Shown: positions 1-9,366, counted from the first letter of the stretch. The stretch is DNA of 64,000 nt from Ralstonia soli (GCF_023955655.1 NZ_JAMXHT010000010.1:4037-68036), one strand, 5' to 3'. A program made the numbers and translations. The notes: generated by a model not told the origin, from the sequence alone.

Positions 1-643
1 ATTGTTCGAGCGTGGGCATCAGCGCCAGGCGGTTCTCCCAGGCCCAGCCGTAGTACTGCGTGTTGGCAAGTTCGAGGTACTCGGCGCCGATCTCCAGCGC
101 CATGTCGATGATGGCGCCTACGTGCGGCAGGTTGTGCCGGTGCATCACGCAGTTCATCACCATCGGATAGCCGTGCGCCTTGATCAGATCTGCCACGCGG
201 CGCTTGAGGTCGAAGGTGCGCGTGCTGGACAGGAAGTCGTTCAGCTCGCGCGTGGAATCCTGGAACGACAGCTGGATGTGGTCGAGCCCCGCCGCGCGCA
301 ATGCGCCCAGCCGTTCATCGGTCAGGCCAACGCCCGATGTCACCAGGTTCACGTAGAACCCGAGCTTGTGCGCGTGCGCGACCAGTGTTTCGAGGTCCTT
401 GCGCAGCAGCGGCTCGCCGCCCGACAAGCCGAGCTGCACCGCGCCCAGCGCGCGCGCCTGCGTGAACACATCGCACCACTGCTCCGTGGTGAGTTCCCGA
501 TCGTGCTGCGTGTAATTGACCGGGTTGGAGCAGAACGCGCAATGCAGCGGGCAGCGATAGGTCAGCTCGGCCAGCAGCCACAGCGGCGGGCCGGGCACGG
601 GTATCGGCTTGGCTTCAGACGAGCCAGCCGCGTTCGATTGCAT
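1..643 (-). CDS. pqqE: PQQ biosynthesis radical SAM protein PqqE (3' end cut by window edge)
   Basis: PqqE is the radical-SAM enzyme that links the Glu and Tyr side chains of the PqqA peptide, the first carbon-carbon bond made in pyrroloquinoline quinone synthesis. The first 214 residues are present. The radical-SAM cluster motif CPLHCAFC lies at C31, C35 and C38, and the segment nearest the edge reads QYYGWAWENR, typical of PqqE. I chose the ATG at 643 because it gives a normal N-terminal length before the CxxxCxxC. It overlaps the end of pqqD by 29 bases, so the two are probably translationally coupled. The C-terminal SPASM region lies outside the window. Confidence 0.95.
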   Translation of the reverse strand, partial: MQSNAAGSSEAKPIPVPGPPLWLLAELTYRCPLHCAFCSNPVNYTQHDRELTTEQWCDVFTQARALGAVQLGLSGGEPLLRKDLETLVAHAHKLGFYVNLVTSGVGLTDERLGALRAAGLDHIQLSFQDSTRELNDFLSSTRTFDLKRRVADLIKAHGYPMVMNCVMHRHNLPHVGAIIDMALEIGAEYLELANTQYYGWAWENRLALMPTLEQ

Positions 644-887
644 GTTTGACAAAGGCGTGGACCTCCGGAGCGATGCCCTGCACGCCAAAGGCGGATTGCA
701 GGTCATCGATCAGCATGTCGAGGGTATGGGCGCCGTCGCAGCGCTGCAGAATCGCGGCGGCGCTGTCGTTGAGCGTGACCATGCCTTCGGGGTAGAGCAG
801 CACCCAGCTTTGCTGCATGTCTTCCCACTGCAGCCGGAAGGTCCGGTGCAGCGTCGGGCGGCCGGGATCAGGCAGGGATGGCGTCAT
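615..887 (-). CDS. pqqD: PQQ biosynthesis peptide chaperone PqqD
   Basis: PqqD is the small RiPP recognition protein that binds PqqA and presents it to PqqE. The product is 90 residues, the normal size. It contains the conserved stretch [18 protein letters not shown] followed by a helical tail, as in this family. Longer starts exist upstream in frame, but the Met at 887 gives the usual PqqD N-terminus. The gene overlaps pqqC by 20 bases at its start and pqqE by 29 at its end, consistent with one polycistronic message. Confidence 0.93.
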   Translation of the reverse strand: MTPSLPDPGRPTLHRTFRLQWEDMQQSWVLLYPEGMVTLNDSAAAILQRCDGAHTLDMLIDDLQSAFGVQGIAPEVHAFVKHAIERGWLV

Positions 888-1578
888 GGGCGTGGGCTTG
901 TTGAATGGCATCGAGCATCGACCAGAGGATGTCGAGCTTGAATTGCAGGATGTCCAGCGCACGCTGTTGCTGCGCCGGCGTGCGGAAATAGTCGAGTGTC
1001 ACGCGCAGGCCGTGCTCCACGTCGCGCGAGGCCAGCGGAATGCGCGAGCGGAAATACGCCAGCCCCTCGGGCTGCACCCATGGATAGTGCTCGGGCCAGC
1101 CGGCCAGGCGTTCCTTGTGGATGTCGGGCGCGAACATCTCCGTGAGCGAGGAGCACACCGCCTCCTGCCACGGCGCCCGGCGTGCAAAGTTCACATACGC
1201 ATCCACCGCAAAGCGCACGCCCGGCAGCAGATGCCGGTGCGACCAAAGCGCGTCGCGCGTGAGGCCCACGGCTTCGCCCAAACGCGTCCAGCTCTCGATA
1301 CCGCCGGGCTGGTTCTCGTCACCGTCGTGATCGTGAATGCGGACGATCCACTCGCGGCGCGTTTCCCGATCCGGGCAGTTCGACAGGATGGCCGCATCCT
1401 TGAGCGGGATGTTGACCTGGTAGTAGAAGCGGTTGGCGACCCAGGTGCGGATCTCTTCCGGCGTGCATTCCCCCGCGCGCATGCGCAGGTTGAACGGGTG
1501 ATGGATGTGATAGCCCGCCTGCTTGGCACGCAGGCGCGCCTCAAATTCTTCGGCGCTCCAGGCAACAGGATGTGTCAT
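868..1578 (-). CDS. pqqC: Pyrroloquinoline-quinone synthase PqqC
   Basis: PqqC is a cofactor-free oxidase that performs the last step of PQQ synthesis, ring closure and eight-electron oxidation of the AHQQ intermediate. The protein is 236 residues. It carries family stretches such as [12 protein letters not shown] near residue 25 and [19 protein letters not shown] near residue 45, and is helical throughout. Its start codon overlaps the pqqB stop (ATGA, 1575-1578). Product, length and context all agree. Confidence 0.96.
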   Translation of the reverse strand: MTHPVAWSAEEFEARLRAKQAGYHIHHPFNLRMRAGECTPEEIRTWVANRFYYQVNIPLKDAAILSNCPDRETRREWIVRIHDHDGDENQPGGIESWTRLGEAVGLTRDALWSHRHLLPGVRFAVDAYVNFARRAPWQEAVCSSLTEMFAPDIHKERLAGWPEHYPWVQPEGLAYFRSRIPLASRDVEHGLRVTLDYFRTPAQQQRALDILQFKLDILWSMLDAIQQAHAHDAIPA

Positions 1579-2495
1579 AGCGAAATTTCCATGCCGTCGT
1601 AAGCCACCTCGATGCCATGCGCGTCGAGCTCGCGCCGTTGCGGCGAGTCTTCGTCGAGGATCGGGTTGGTGTTGTTGATGTGGATGAGGATCTTGCGTGT
1701 CGACGTCGGCAACCGGTCGAGCGTGTCGATCATGCCGCCCGGGCCGGACTGTGCGAGGTGCCCCATGTCGGCTGCGGTCTTGTTGGAGAAGCCGAGCGCG
1801 AGCATTTCATCATCGCGCCAGCAGGTGCCGTCGACGAGCACCACGTCGGCGGCGCCCATCTCATCGAACACGTGTGGCTCGATGCGCGCCAGCCCCGGCG
1901 CATAGAACGCGCGTCGTCCGCTCTTGCGATCGATGATGCGCAGACCGATGTTGTCGCCCACGCGGCGCGCGTTGCGGCTCGGCGAGTAGGGTGGCGCCTT
2001 GCTCTCCAGTGGGATTGCCGTCAAGGCAATATCCGCGAGCGGCGGCACGGTGAACGCGCTGCCATCGAGGGGCAGCGTATGTGTATCCAGCCCGCAGTAG
2101 TACGACAGCATGTGCGTGAGCGGAAAGGCCGTGGACAGATCGCTGAGTACCGCCGCGCTGGCATAGAGCGGCAACGCTTGGCGATGCTCGCGCAGCATCA
2201 GCAGGCCGGTCACGTGATCGATCTGCGCATCCATCAGCACCACGCCGACGATGCCCGTGTCGCGCGGCGTGCGTGCCGGTTGCAGGGCAGGTGAGGCACG
2301 CAGCTGCGCGAGGATGTCTGGCGAGGCATTCACCACGAGCCAGTTGTGCTGGCCATCGCCAAGCGCGATGGAGGATTGCGTGCGCGGGGTGGCGCGCACG
2401 GTGCCGCGCCGCACACCGTCGCAATTGCGGCAGTTGCAGTTCCACTGTGGGAAGCCGCCGCCGGCGGCCGAGCCGAGAACTCTGAGTATCGTCAT
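1575..2495 (-). CDS. pqqB: PQQ biosynthesis protein PqqB
   Basis: PqqB is a metallo-beta-lactamase-fold protein thought to hydroxylate the Tyr-derived ring or act on late intermediates during PQQ formation. The product is 306 residues and begins [20 protein letters not shown], the hallmark PqqB N-terminus. The structural zinc site CxCxxC is at C20, C22 and C25. The metal-site segment reads [16 protein letters not shown] longer frame exists upstream of 2495, but family alignment fixes this start. It is separated from pqqA by a strong hairpin. Confidence 0.95.
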   Translation of the reverse strand: MTILRVLGSAAGGGFPQWNCNCRNCDGVRRGTVRATPRTQSSIALGDGQHNWLVVNASPDILAQLRASPALQPARTPRDTGIVGVVLMDAQIDHVTGLLMLREHRQALPLYASAAVLSDLSTAFPLTHMLSYYCGLDTHTLPLDGSAFTVPPLADIALTAIPLESKAPPYSPSRNARRVGDNIGLRIIDRKSGRRAFYAPGLARIEPHVFDEMGAADVVLVDGTCWRDDEMLALGFSNKTAADMGHLAQSGPGGMIDTLDRLPTSTRKILIHINNTNPILDEDSPQRRELDAHGIEVAYDGMEISL

Positions 2496-2586
2496 GATGC
2501 AAGCCCAACGTGTTGGGCGAGTTGAGCAAGAAGTCGGCCAGGGACGTGCGCGCTGGGGTCGCGAGTCGAGCGAGGAATCGGCGTGC

Positions 2587-2620
2587 AAAAAAAAAGCCCG
2601 CCGGGGAAACCGGCGGGCTT
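2587..2620 (-). terminator. Intercistronic terminator/attenuator between pqqA and pqqB
   Basis: A perfect 11-bp stem (AAGCCCGCCGG at 2594-2604 with its complement at 2610-2620) closes a 5-base loop. On the minus strand it runs straight into a U-tract formed by the nine A residues at 2587-2595. This is a textbook intrinsic terminator placed after pqqA and before pqqB. Such hairpins are known in pqq operons, where they let the precursor peptide gene be transcribed more than the enzymes. Partial read-through is inferred, since no separate pqqB promoter is evident. Confidence 0.85.
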
Positions 2621-2650
2621 GCCGAGCCTGGCGAGCTCAGTCGCGCAACC

Positions 2651-2725
2651 TCAGCGGTTGGCGATGTACATCGTGATCTCGAACCCAAGTCGCAGTTCGG
2701 TGTAAGCGGGCGTCGTCCAGTTCAT
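2651..2725 (-). CDS. pqqA: PQQ precursor peptide PqqA (24 aa)
   Basis: This gene encodes the ribosomally made peptide whose Glu and Tyr become PQQ. The 24-residue product contains FEITMY with Glu16 and Tyr20 in the conserved E-x3-Y spacing, and ends in ANR. A strong ribosome-binding site (AAGGAGGAG) sits a few bases before the ATG. It is the first gene of the pqqABCDE operon and is followed by a strong attenuator hairpin. Confidence 0.97.
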   Translation of the reverse strand: MNWTTPAYTELRLGFEITMYIANR

Positions 2726-2834
2726 GTCTCCTCCTTGAGGGTTGGCATAGTTAGTGAGTGCTGTGCACTACATTGTTCAGCGGCTGGCGCAGGCACGTGC
2801 CGAGCGCAGCCGCATCTTCAGCAAGGCAACATCC

Positions 2835-3779
2835 ATGCCCACTCCTGACTGGCCACCAGCATCCCGCTGCTTCGACCTGCGTACGCCGGACGGTCATGTC
2901 GTTCACGCACGGCAATGCGGGCCGGACAGCGGCGAGCCATGGCTTGTGCTGCATGGCGGCCCAGGTAGCGGCTGCTCGCCTTCGATGGCCGCGTGGTTCG
3001 ATCCGCTGCGGCATCGCGCTGTGCTGCCGGACCAGCGCGGCGCGAGCCGTTCCCGCCCGGCAGGTACCCGGCGCCGCAATACGGTGACGGCGCTGCTGGC
3101 TGACCTGGAGCAACTGCGCACGACACTGGGCATTGCACGCTGGGGCGTGGTCGGCGGGTCGTGGGGCGCGGCGCTGGCGCTGGCGTATGCGGACCGCTTT
3201 CCCGATGCCGTGTCGGCGCTGGTCTTGCGCGGCACGTTCCTGACCGGCTTCGACGATGTGCAGGCACTCTTTAATGCGCGTGGTGCCGGCCGTGACCTGT
3301 TGCGTGGCATCGATGGGCGAGGTGAGGGTTTTCCCGCTGCGCGCGGACGCCTTCTCGTTGCAACAGAGATGTTGCAGCTTGGTACAGATGTTCAGAAATT
3401 GAACATCGCAACACAGTGGCAGCGCGCGGAGCGCCGGCTGCTGCGGCTACGGCCGCATGTGGGCCCTCAAACACGGCAGCAGCAGGTGGCTCTGGTGCAC
3501 AAGTACCGGATCCAGGCGCATTACCTTTATCGCCGGGCGGGGCTGGGGAGAGCCGCGTTGTTGATGGCCGCAGCCCGCATCGGCGCACGCGGGTTACCAG
3601 TGACACTGCTGCATGGTCTGCAAGACAACGTTTGCCAGCCAGAAAATGCGCTGCGGTTGTCTGCAGCGATACCGCAAGCGCGGTTGGTGTGGGTGCCCGG
3701 CGGGCACTTGGCGGAAGGCGCGATGGCGCAGGCCCTGGGCGCTGCGATTCGCGCGTCGGCGTGGTCAGTCGGTGCCTGA
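2835..3779 (+). CDS. Alpha/beta hydrolase, prolyl aminopeptidase (S33) family
   Basis: The product is 314 residues and belongs to the proline iminopeptidase branch of the alpha/beta hydrolases, which remove N-terminal proline from peptides. Visible motifs are the oxyanion-hole HGGPGSG at residue 40, [10 protein letters not shown] near residue 70, the nucleophile elbow GGSWG with Ser109, and probable acid Asp264 and His291. No signal peptide is seen, so it should be cytoplasmic. It is transcribed divergently from pqqA, so a role in trimming PqqA or its products is possible but inferred. The region between about residues 150 and 250 is divergent from standard enzymes. In-frame starts exist from 2754; the Met at 2835 gives the family N-terminus. 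Its end overlaps the next gene's end by 15 bases. Confidence 0.8.
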   Translation: MPTPDWPPASRCFDLRTPDGHVVHARQCGPDSGEPWLVLHGGPGSGCSPSMAAWFDPLRHRAVLPDQRGASRSRPAGTRRRNTVTALLADLEQLRTTLGIARWGVVGGSWGAALALAYADRFPDAVSALVLRGTFLTGFDDVQALFNARGAGRDLLRGIDGRGEGFPAARGRLLVATEMLQLGTDVQKLNIATQWQRAERRLLRLRPHVGPQTRQQQVALVHKYRIQAHYLYRRAGLGRAALLMAAARIGARGLPVTLLHGLQDNVCQPENALRLSAAIPQARLVWVPGGHLAEGAMAQALGAAIRASAWSVGA

Positions 3780-5786
3780 CGTGCCGCTTGATGTGCTACC
3801 TGAGGGCAGGCCGCCGGCTTCGTCGATCCGGCGGTAGATGGTGTTGCGCGAAATGCCAAGCGCCTTGGCGGCCGCCGAGATATTGCCGTTGTGGGCTTTC
3901 ACCGCTGCCATGATGGCCATGCTTTCAACGTCGGCCAGCCGCTTGGGGTGGGCAGCGGCGGCAGACGTGACAGCGGCCTGCACGTCCACTGGTTTGACGG
4001 AGCTGGCTGTGGCCGGCTGGTCGCCATGGCGCGCCTGCCAGTCTTCCAGAAAATCGTCCGGCAGATGGTCTTCGGTGATCTCCGCTGCATCATCGGCCAT
4101 CAGCCGCGCGGTGCGCAGCAGGTTGCCGAGCTGGCGGATGTTGCCCGGCCAGTGGTAGCTGCGGAACATCTGCATCACGGACTCGCTGATGGGTGGCGCG
4201 CCGGCCTGCTCCTGCTGCAGCAGCTTGTCGGCCACGACATCCAGGTCACTGCGCTCGCGCAACGCCGGAAGTCGCACGACAAGGCCGTTGAGCCGGTAGT
4301 ACAGGTCTTCTCGGAACTGGCCGCTGGCGACCATCTCGCGCATGTTGCGGTGCGTCGCGCACACGACGGCCACGTCCACCTGGATCAGCTTGTTGCTGCC
4401 CAGAGGCGACACCGCGCGCTCCTGCAGCGCGCGCAGCATGCGGGCCTGGAGGTGCAGCGGCATGTCGCCGATCTCATCGAGGAACAGCGTGCCGCCGTTG
4501 GCCAGCACCATCTTGCCGATGCCGCCTTTCTTGCGCGCGCCGGTGAAGGCGCCTTCTTCGTAGCCGAAGAGTTCCGATTCGATCAGCGCTTCCGGAATCG
4601 ACGCGCAATTCACGGCGACGAACGGGCCGGCATGGCGCGGACTGTCGGCGTGGATGGCGCGCGCCAGCAGCTCTTTGCCGGTGCCGGTTTCGCCCAGCAC
4701 CATGACGGTGATGTCCTTGCCGATGACCTTGCGCAGCTTGCCGATGACGGTCTTGATCTGCGCGTCGCCGGTATCCAGCGCGTCCAGGCCGGCTGGCTGC
4801 CTGCTCGCCTCCAGGTAAGGCCGGCGCACCGCTGTCGATTCCCGTGCGCCCGCCATGTCGTTGCCGATGGCGGGGCCGGCGATCCGGTTGGCCTGCCGCT
4901 TCCACTCCACGCGCGCAAACACCTTCACACCGCTTGGCAACTGCAGCTGCACGATGCCGGCTGGCGCGCCGCGCTCGGTATCGATCAACTGCGACATCGA
5001 CAGGCCGAACAGCGACGAGAAGGTATGCGCATGCAGCGCGCGAATCGACAGCCCGAGCTGGAATTCCCCGCTGCGGTTCGCCGACAGGAAGCGCCCCGCC
5101 GGCGTGAAGGCCGCAATGCCTTCGACCAGCGTGCCGATGAATTCCGGGCGCGAGTGAAAGTGGATGCACACCACGTCCTGGAACGTGTTGGCGAACAGCT
5201 GGTTCTCGATCATCTGCGCCGACATGCGCACCAGCGCCATGGTGTGCTTGTGGAAGCCGCGGTGGTCGCCCGTTACGTCCAGCGCGCCGACCGTGGCGCC
5301 ATACGGGTCAAAGATCGGCGCGCACGAGCAGGTGAGGAACTGGTTGGCCTGCAGATAGTGTTCGGAGGCATGGACCAGCGTGGGCTTGCCCTCGGCCAGC
5401 GCCGTGCCGATGGCATTGGTGCCCCGGGTTTCTTCCGACCACAGCGCGCCCGGCTGCAGGGCCACCTTGCTGGCCTTGGCCAGGAAATCGTCATCGCCCA
5501 GCGAATGCAGGATCAGGCCCGAGGTGTCGGTCAGGATCACCATGCTCTGCGTGTTGACGATCTGGCTGTAGAGCGTCTCCATCACGGGCAGCGCGTGCGT
5601 GAACAGCGACTGGCTGCGCTCGATCTCGGTTTTCAGCTCGCTTTGCAGCACCGGGCAGAAGTCCGGCGATTCATAGGGCCGCAAGCCATAGGACTTGGAT
5701 CGTTCGTGCGATTGTGCGATCAGCTCGGGCTGATCGTTGGAGGTGCTCTCGGAAGCGCGCGGATCGGCGGCCGCGTGAGGGGTCAT
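3765..5786 (-). CDS. Sigma-54-dependent transcriptional activator, AcoR-like (GAF - AAA+ - Fis)
   Basis: The 673-residue protein is an enhancer-binding activator of sigma-54 RNA polymerase. Domain order is an N-terminal GAF-type sensor (about 60-210), a linker, an AAA+ domain with Walker A GETGTGKE from residue 365, the sigma-54 contact loop GAFTGA and Walker [11 protein letters not shown], then a Fis-type helix-turn-helix near the C-terminus ([19 protein letters not shown]). It resembles AcoR and the regulators of PQQ alcohol dehydrogenases. The start is supported by the ribosome-binding site AAGGAGA. It faces a divergent cytochrome gene that has a sigma-54 promoter, the likely target. The effector is unknown, probably an alcohol or its oxidation product. 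Confidence 0.93.
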   Translation of the reverse strand: MTPHAAADPRASESTSNDQPELIAQSHERSKSYGLRPYESPDFCPVLQSELKTEIERSQSLFTHALPVMETLYSQIVNTQSMVILTDTSGLILHSLGDDDFLAKASKVALQPGALWSEETRGTNAIGTALAEGKPTLVHASEHYLQANQFLTCSCAPIFDPYGATVGALDVTGDHRGFHKHTMALVRMSAQMIENQLFANTFQDVVCIHFHSRPEFIGTLVEGIAAFTPAGRFLSANRSGEFQLGLSIRALHAHTFSSLFGLSMSQLIDTERGAPAGIVQLQLPSGVKVFARVEWKRQANRIAGPAIGNDMAGARESTAVRRPYLEASRQPAGLDALDTGDAQIKTVIGKLRKVIGKDITVMVLGETGTGKELLARAIHADSPRHAGPFVAVNCASIPEALIESELFGYEEGAFTGARKKGGIGKMVLANGGTLFLDEIGDMPLHLQARMLRALQERAVSPLGSNKLIQVDVAVVCATHRNMREMVASGQFREDLYYRLNGLVVRLPALRERSDLDVVADKLLQQEQAGAPPISESVMQMFRSYHWPGNIRQLGNLLRTARLMADDAAEITEDHLPDDFLEDWQARHGDQPATASSVKPVDVQAAVTSAAAAHPKRLADVESMAIMAAVKAHNGNISAAAKALGISRNTIYRRIDEAGGLPSGSTSSGTSGTD

Positions 5787-5990
5787 GGTGGGTCTCCTTA
5801 AACCTCGCCCGCAATCTGTGTGCGGGTCGTCCGGATCGCGTCATTTAAGCAGGGTGCGAACCGGAAGTGTTGCGCCATGAAGCAAGACCCTTGCCAGGGT
5901 GTTGCATTCCGGAGCACCTGTGCCAACCCCCGCATCGGATATCCGGAGCGCGTGGTGGATGTCGGCTGCATTCGCCCGCAGGTCGGCGCC

Positions 5991-6007
5991 TTGGTATGGC
6001 TCTTGCA
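5991..6007 (+). promoter_or_regulatory. Sigma-54 promoter of the cytochrome gene
   Basis: The stretch TTGGTATGGCTCTTGCA matches the sigma-54 consensus closely: GG at 5993-5994 and GC at 6005-6006 are separated by exactly ten bases, and TTGCA ends the -12 element. It lies 44 bases before the TTG start of the cytochrome gene and about 200 bases from the divergent sigma-54 activator gene. The activator's upstream binding site should lie between 5790 and 5980. I could not identify it with confidence. Confidence 0.8.
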
Positions 6008-6051
6008 GAGATGCCTCCAAAAATCGTTTCAACGACACCAAGGAGACACTC

Positions 6052-6537
6052 TTGAAAACGCCTCGCAACTTGCTCGCGCTGCTTTCTGCCTGCGCACTTC
6101 TGGCCGGCGGTTTGCCCGCCACCGCATCCGCACACGGCGATGTCACGCCGCAGGCTGTGGACACGCACACCTTACCGCAACTGGGCGCCGATTGGCGTCA
6201 GGACAATCCATACCGCAACAGCCCCGCGCATGACGAGGCGCTGCGCATTGGCTCGTCCGCGTTCAACCAGAACTGTGCGCGCTGCCACGGTCTGGAAGCC
6301 ATCTCTGGCGGCATCGCGCCCGACCTGCGCAAGCTCGACACCGACTGCATGTCACTGGCCGACGCCAAGAAGAAGGAGGCCTGCTATGGCGAGGTGTCGC
6401 AGTACTTCACGGCCACCGTGCGCCATGGCCGCACTCGCGACGGCCGTGTCTACATGCCGCCGTTCGAGGGCGTGCTGACCCAGGAGGCGGTCTGGTCGAT
6501 CAAAACCTATCTCGAATCGCGCCGCGTAAAAGAGTAA
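6052..6537 (+). CDS. Periplasmic c-type cytochrome, PedF/cytochrome c550-like
   Basis: This 161-residue mono-haem cytochrome has a signal peptide (residues 1-27, cut after ATASA), a CARCH haem site at C75-C78-H79 and a probable Met135 ligand in YMPPFEG. Such cytochromes accept electrons from PQQ-dependent alcohol dehydrogenases in the periplasm. The TTG start at 6052 is fixed by the ribosome-binding site AAGGAG at 6040-6045; no good ATG start is present. A sigma-54 promoter lies just upstream, and the next gene encodes a quinoprotein-associated binding protein. The dehydrogenase itself is not in this window. Confidence 0.88.
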   Translation: MKTPRNLLALLSACALLAGGLPATASAHGDVTPQAVDTHTLPQLGADWRQDNPYRNSPAHDEALRIGSSAFNQNCARCHGLEAISGGIAPDLRKLDTDCMSLADAKKKEACYGEVSQYFTATVRHGRTRDGRVYMPPFEGVLTQEAVWSIKTYLESRRVKE

Positions 6538-6561
6538 GAGAGTAAGAGTAAGTAGGTCGGT

Positions 6562-6579
6562 CTGCCGGTTGGCAGTTTT
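6562..6579 (+). terminator. Weak hairpin with T-run after the cytochrome gene
   Basis: A 5-bp stem (CTGCC/GGCAG) with a GGTT loop is followed by four T residues. It lies between the cytochrome gene and the binding-protein gene. The short stem suggests attenuation rather than full termination, so the two genes may still be partly co-transcribed. Confidence 0.35.
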
Positions 6580-6646
6580 GCGAACCGGTGCCGCACAAGC
6601 CTCCGTGTTGCATCGGTTCGCCTATTTATTCGCCAGGAGAAGTCTC

Positions 6647-7513
6647 ATGAACGCCCGTCTTCGGCTGGCCCGCGGCCTCGCCAGCTTCCTGCTTGCTGCG
6701 GCAGCCATTGCGATTGGCGCTGCGCCAGCGTACGCCGACTTGGCGAAGATCCGCCAGAGCGGCAGCCTGAAGGTTGCGCTGTACAAGGGCCTGCCGCCGT
6801 TTTCTGACAACGTGGGTGGCCAGTTCACTGGCATCGACGTTGCGCTGGCGAACGCGCTCAGCAAGCAGATGGGGCTGTCGGCTGCGCTGCTGCCGTTCGA
6901 TGCCGACGACGACGGCATGTCGGGCGACCTGCGCAACATGGTCTGGAAAGGCCATTACCTCGGATACGGCCCGGCCGACGTGATGCTGCATGTGCCGGTG
7001 GACCCCAACTTCGTCCGCCAGAACGGCCAGGTGCTGATTTTCGCGCCGTATCTTCGCGAGGGGTATGTGCTGGTCTACGACAGCGAACGTGTTCACAAGG
7101 TCAGCAGTTTCGAAGACCTTGCCGGCCAGGCAACCGGCGCTGAGCAGGGAACGGGCGGAGCAAGCGCGTTGCTCTCAAGCGCCAATGGTGCCTTGCGTGA
7201 CAAGGTGAAGATTTACCCCGAGGCCAGCGAGGCTTTGCGCGCGCTGTTCTCCGGGCAGATCGCCGCCGCGATGGTGACGCGTGCGCAGTATGAAAGTGCC
7301 CTGCAGGCGCAGAACCAGCACGCTACGCGCTTTGTGGCCACGGAGTTGCAGTCCCCGCTGGTGCCCGCGCATGGCTGGGCCGTCGGGATGGCGGTCAAGG
7401 CCGATCAGCGTGAGTTGGCGCAAGCGCTGGAGAACGCGCTCAACGCGCTGCGCGCCAGTGGCGAGCTGCAGCGGATCTTCGCGCAGTACGGCGTGTCGAT
7501 GATTGCGCCGTAA
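6647..7513 (+). CDS. Quinoprotein-associated periplasmic substrate-binding protein (family 3 type)
   Basis: The product (288 residues) has a signal peptide cut after APAYA and then an extracellular solute-binding fold of family 3. The N-terminal part reads DLAKIRQSGSLKVALYKG and continues with PPFSDNVGG, and the Gly-Asp ligand segment of amino-acid binders is altered. Proteins like this (MoxJ or PedG type) sit beside PQQ dehydrogenases and cytochromes rather than ABC permeases, and none is next to this gene. A role in dehydrogenase maturation or signalling is therefore likelier than transport. The start at 6647 follows the ribosome-binding site AGGAGAA; the frame is open from 6569. Confidence 0.78.
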   Translation: MNARLRLARGLASFLLAAAAIAIGAAPAYADLAKIRQSGSLKVALYKGLPPFSDNVGGQFTGIDVALANALSKQMGLSAALLPFDADDDGMSGDLRNMVWKGHYLGYGPADVMLHVPVDPNFVRQNGQVLIFAPYLREGYVLVYDSERVHKVSSFEDLAGQATGAEQGTGGASALLSSANGALRDKVKIYPEASEALRALFSGQIAAAMVTRAQYESALQAQNQHATRFVATELQSPLVPAHGWAVGMAVKADQRELAQALENALNALRASGELQRIFAQYGVSMIAP

Positions 7514-7587
7514 GCGCGCGGAGCCAATCGTGCTTGTGCAGCAACCGAGCTGGCTCTGCGGGGTCTCAGCCCCAGCCAGCTCGCGTG

Positions 7588-8055
7588 CTACAGCTTCTCT
7601 GCGGCCGCGTGTTTGGATGGCAGCGGACTCACGTTGTCGTCGAACTGCGGATCCACGGGAATCTTGGAGAAGTGGTGGATCTTCGGCCCATGCGACTCGT
7701 CGGCCTGGGCGTCGTGCGGCTCGATGAACGACATCGCCGTGCGGCGCTTGAGCATGTGCGAGTCGCGCGACTGCGATTCGCGCCATAGCTCGGCAGTGAA
7801 CTTCAGGCCGGCGCGCAGTGCGTGGGCGCTTTCCTGCTTGCCCTTGCGCTGATCGGAGACACGCTCGATGCCCTTCTTGACGACGTCTTCCAGGAACGTG
7901 ATGCGCGCGCGGTAATAGTCCGCGTGCATTTGCGCATCCATCACGCGTTGCTCCGCCTGGTACAGCTCCATGCGCAATTCGCTTAGCGCGCGTTCGGCCT
8001 GTTTCTCGGGAGAGGGTGCGTGGTTCACCGCCCAGTTTGCAATCCACCGCAACAT
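7588..8055 (-). CDS. Conserved hypothetical protein with coiled coil
   Basis: I do not recognise a family. The 155-residue product is charged and soluble. It has a predicted helical, coiled-coil-like stretch from about residue 17 to 75, rich in Glu, Arg and Ala, and a His/Asp/Pro-rich C-terminal tail. No signal peptide or membrane segment follows the short hydrophobic start MLRWIANWAV. The start at 8055 is supported by a strong ribosome-binding site (AGGAGGG) 6-8 bases upstream; an in-frame start also exists at 8103. No neighbour suggests a function. Confidence 0.7.
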   Translation of the reverse strand: MLRWIANWAVNHAPSPEKQAERALSELRMELYQAEQRVMDAQMHADYYRARITFLEDVVKKGIERVSDQRKGKQESAHALRAGLKFTAELWRESQSRDSHMLKRRTAMSFIEPHDAQADESHGPKIHHFSKIPVDPQFDDNVSPLPSKHAAAEKL

Positions 8056-8345
8056 GGTCAAGCCCTCCTGTCTTGCGGGTGCCGGCCGTTTGCGGGCAGA
8101 CACCGTTCACTGCTCGCGCGTGGATCGGAAGTGATCGTCGCTTGCCAAACAGACTAGCAAAAAAAGCGGGGCGATTGCGTTAATCCACGTGCATGCCTGT
8201 TGTGAAAACGAAGCATGCTCCGTTTGGGTGAGAGGCGCGCCCGCAAACTTCTGGTTTGATAGGTGGTTGCCGCGCGCGTATCCGTTTGCGCGGCCGTTGT
8301 CACCGTATCCATGCAAGCGATTGCGCACATCGGTGCGCCGCCGTG

Positions 8346-9146
8346 TCAGCGGAACCGATAGGTGAGCGACGCCATGGCGGTCGTTTGCTGGCGGCGTTGC
8401 GTGATCGGGCTGTCTGCTGCATCGCCGCGCAGCCGCGCCACGGTCACCGATCCATTGGCCGTCCACCGGTCGTCCAGCTTGCACGTGACGATGGCGTTGA
8501 GGTGGACATCGCGCAGGCCCGCATGCGTGGAGAACACCGGCAGGCCCGAGCGCGCGCTCTGCCCATCATCCACGCCAAAGAACGTGCGCATGTACTGGCC
8601 GTTCGTCCACGACACGCCTGTGCCGAGGCTGAACAGCCAGCGGCCTACCGGCGCACTGGCATACACATCCGCATTGGCGATCAGCCCCTGGCGATTGCCC
8701 AGAATGTCCTGCTCGGCATCCGTCGACAGCGTGAGAAATGACACCGTGTATTGCGCGAACGCCTTGGCGCGCACCGTGGCGTTGACAATTCCGAGACCAT
8801 TGAGCCGCGCGTCGTCGTGCGCATGCCGCCATGTCGGGTCGAACTGGAAGTTGCCGCCCACCTGCCAGGTATCGTCGTTGGCGAGGTAGATGCCGGCGAA
8901 ATCCATCCCCTTGGAAAAGAACCGGTGCTTGTATTCGATCTCCTGATCGATCCACGGAAACACGAAGCTCGACTTCGCGCCCGGATATTTCGGCGACACG
9001 TACACAGCAGGGCCGATGGCGATGCTCCAGTCGCTGGCGTCGGCGCTGGCGGGGGGCGCGGTCTGCGCCTGGGCGGTGCTCGATGCCCCGAGGGCCAGGA
9101 TAAGGACGAACGCGAAGCGCGACACGGCGCGCAAAGACAGCGGCAT
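8346..9146 (-). CDS. MipA/OmpV family outer-membrane protein
   Basis: This 266-residue protein has a signal peptide (cut near AQAQT, residue 27), then a series of amphipathic strands ending in aromatic Phe-Arg (LTYRFR), the usual C-terminus of outer-membrane beta-barrels. Segments such as AIGPAVYVSPKYPGAKS, QVGGNFQFDPTWRHA and GNRQGLIANADVY match the MipA/OmpV family, which includes MltA-interacting scaffold proteins and porin-like proteins. The Met at 9146 places the signal peptide at the N-terminus. Longer in-frame starts exist but have no better ribosome-binding site. Confidence 0.83.
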   Translation of the reverse strand: MPLSLRAVSRFAFVLILALGASSTAQAQTAPPASADASDWSIAIGPAVYVSPKYPGAKSSFVFPWIDQEIEYKHRFFSKGMDFAGIYLANDDTWQVGGNFQFDPTWRHAHDDARLNGLGIVNATVRAKAFAQYTVSFLTLSTDAEQDILGNRQGLIANADVYASAPVGRWLFSLGTGVSWTNGQYMRTFFGVDDGQSARSGLPVFSTHAGLRDVHLNAIVTCKLDDRWTANGSVTVARLRGDAADSPITQRRQQTTAMASLTYRFR

Positions 9147-9366
9147 GAGCAGTCCGAAATAGAGAGAGGCGGTCGACGGAAATGACGGGCACGCCATTCT
9201 AGTGGAACCGCCCGAACGGTTGATGCCCTGCAAACGTTGGCTGAACCGGACGGTGGTGTGCGCACGACCAGTGTCACGCGGCTGACATGTCCAGGTCGCC
9301 GCGCAGACATACACGGGCGATAGCGTGGCCGGGCCGCCTCATGGCGGTATCCCAGAGGAGAAACCC

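Noticed and set aside
3891-5801. 636-residue open frame on the plus strand
   Set aside because: It is the antisense shadow of the sigma-54 activator gene; the product is Arg/His/Gln-rich with no domain, while the minus-strand frame has all the AAA+ motifs.
5895-5920. Possible activator binding site (GGTG...CACC dyad) upstream of the cytochrome promoter
   Set aside because: Only four outer bases pair on each side and no second copy is visible; the evidence is too weak for a feature.
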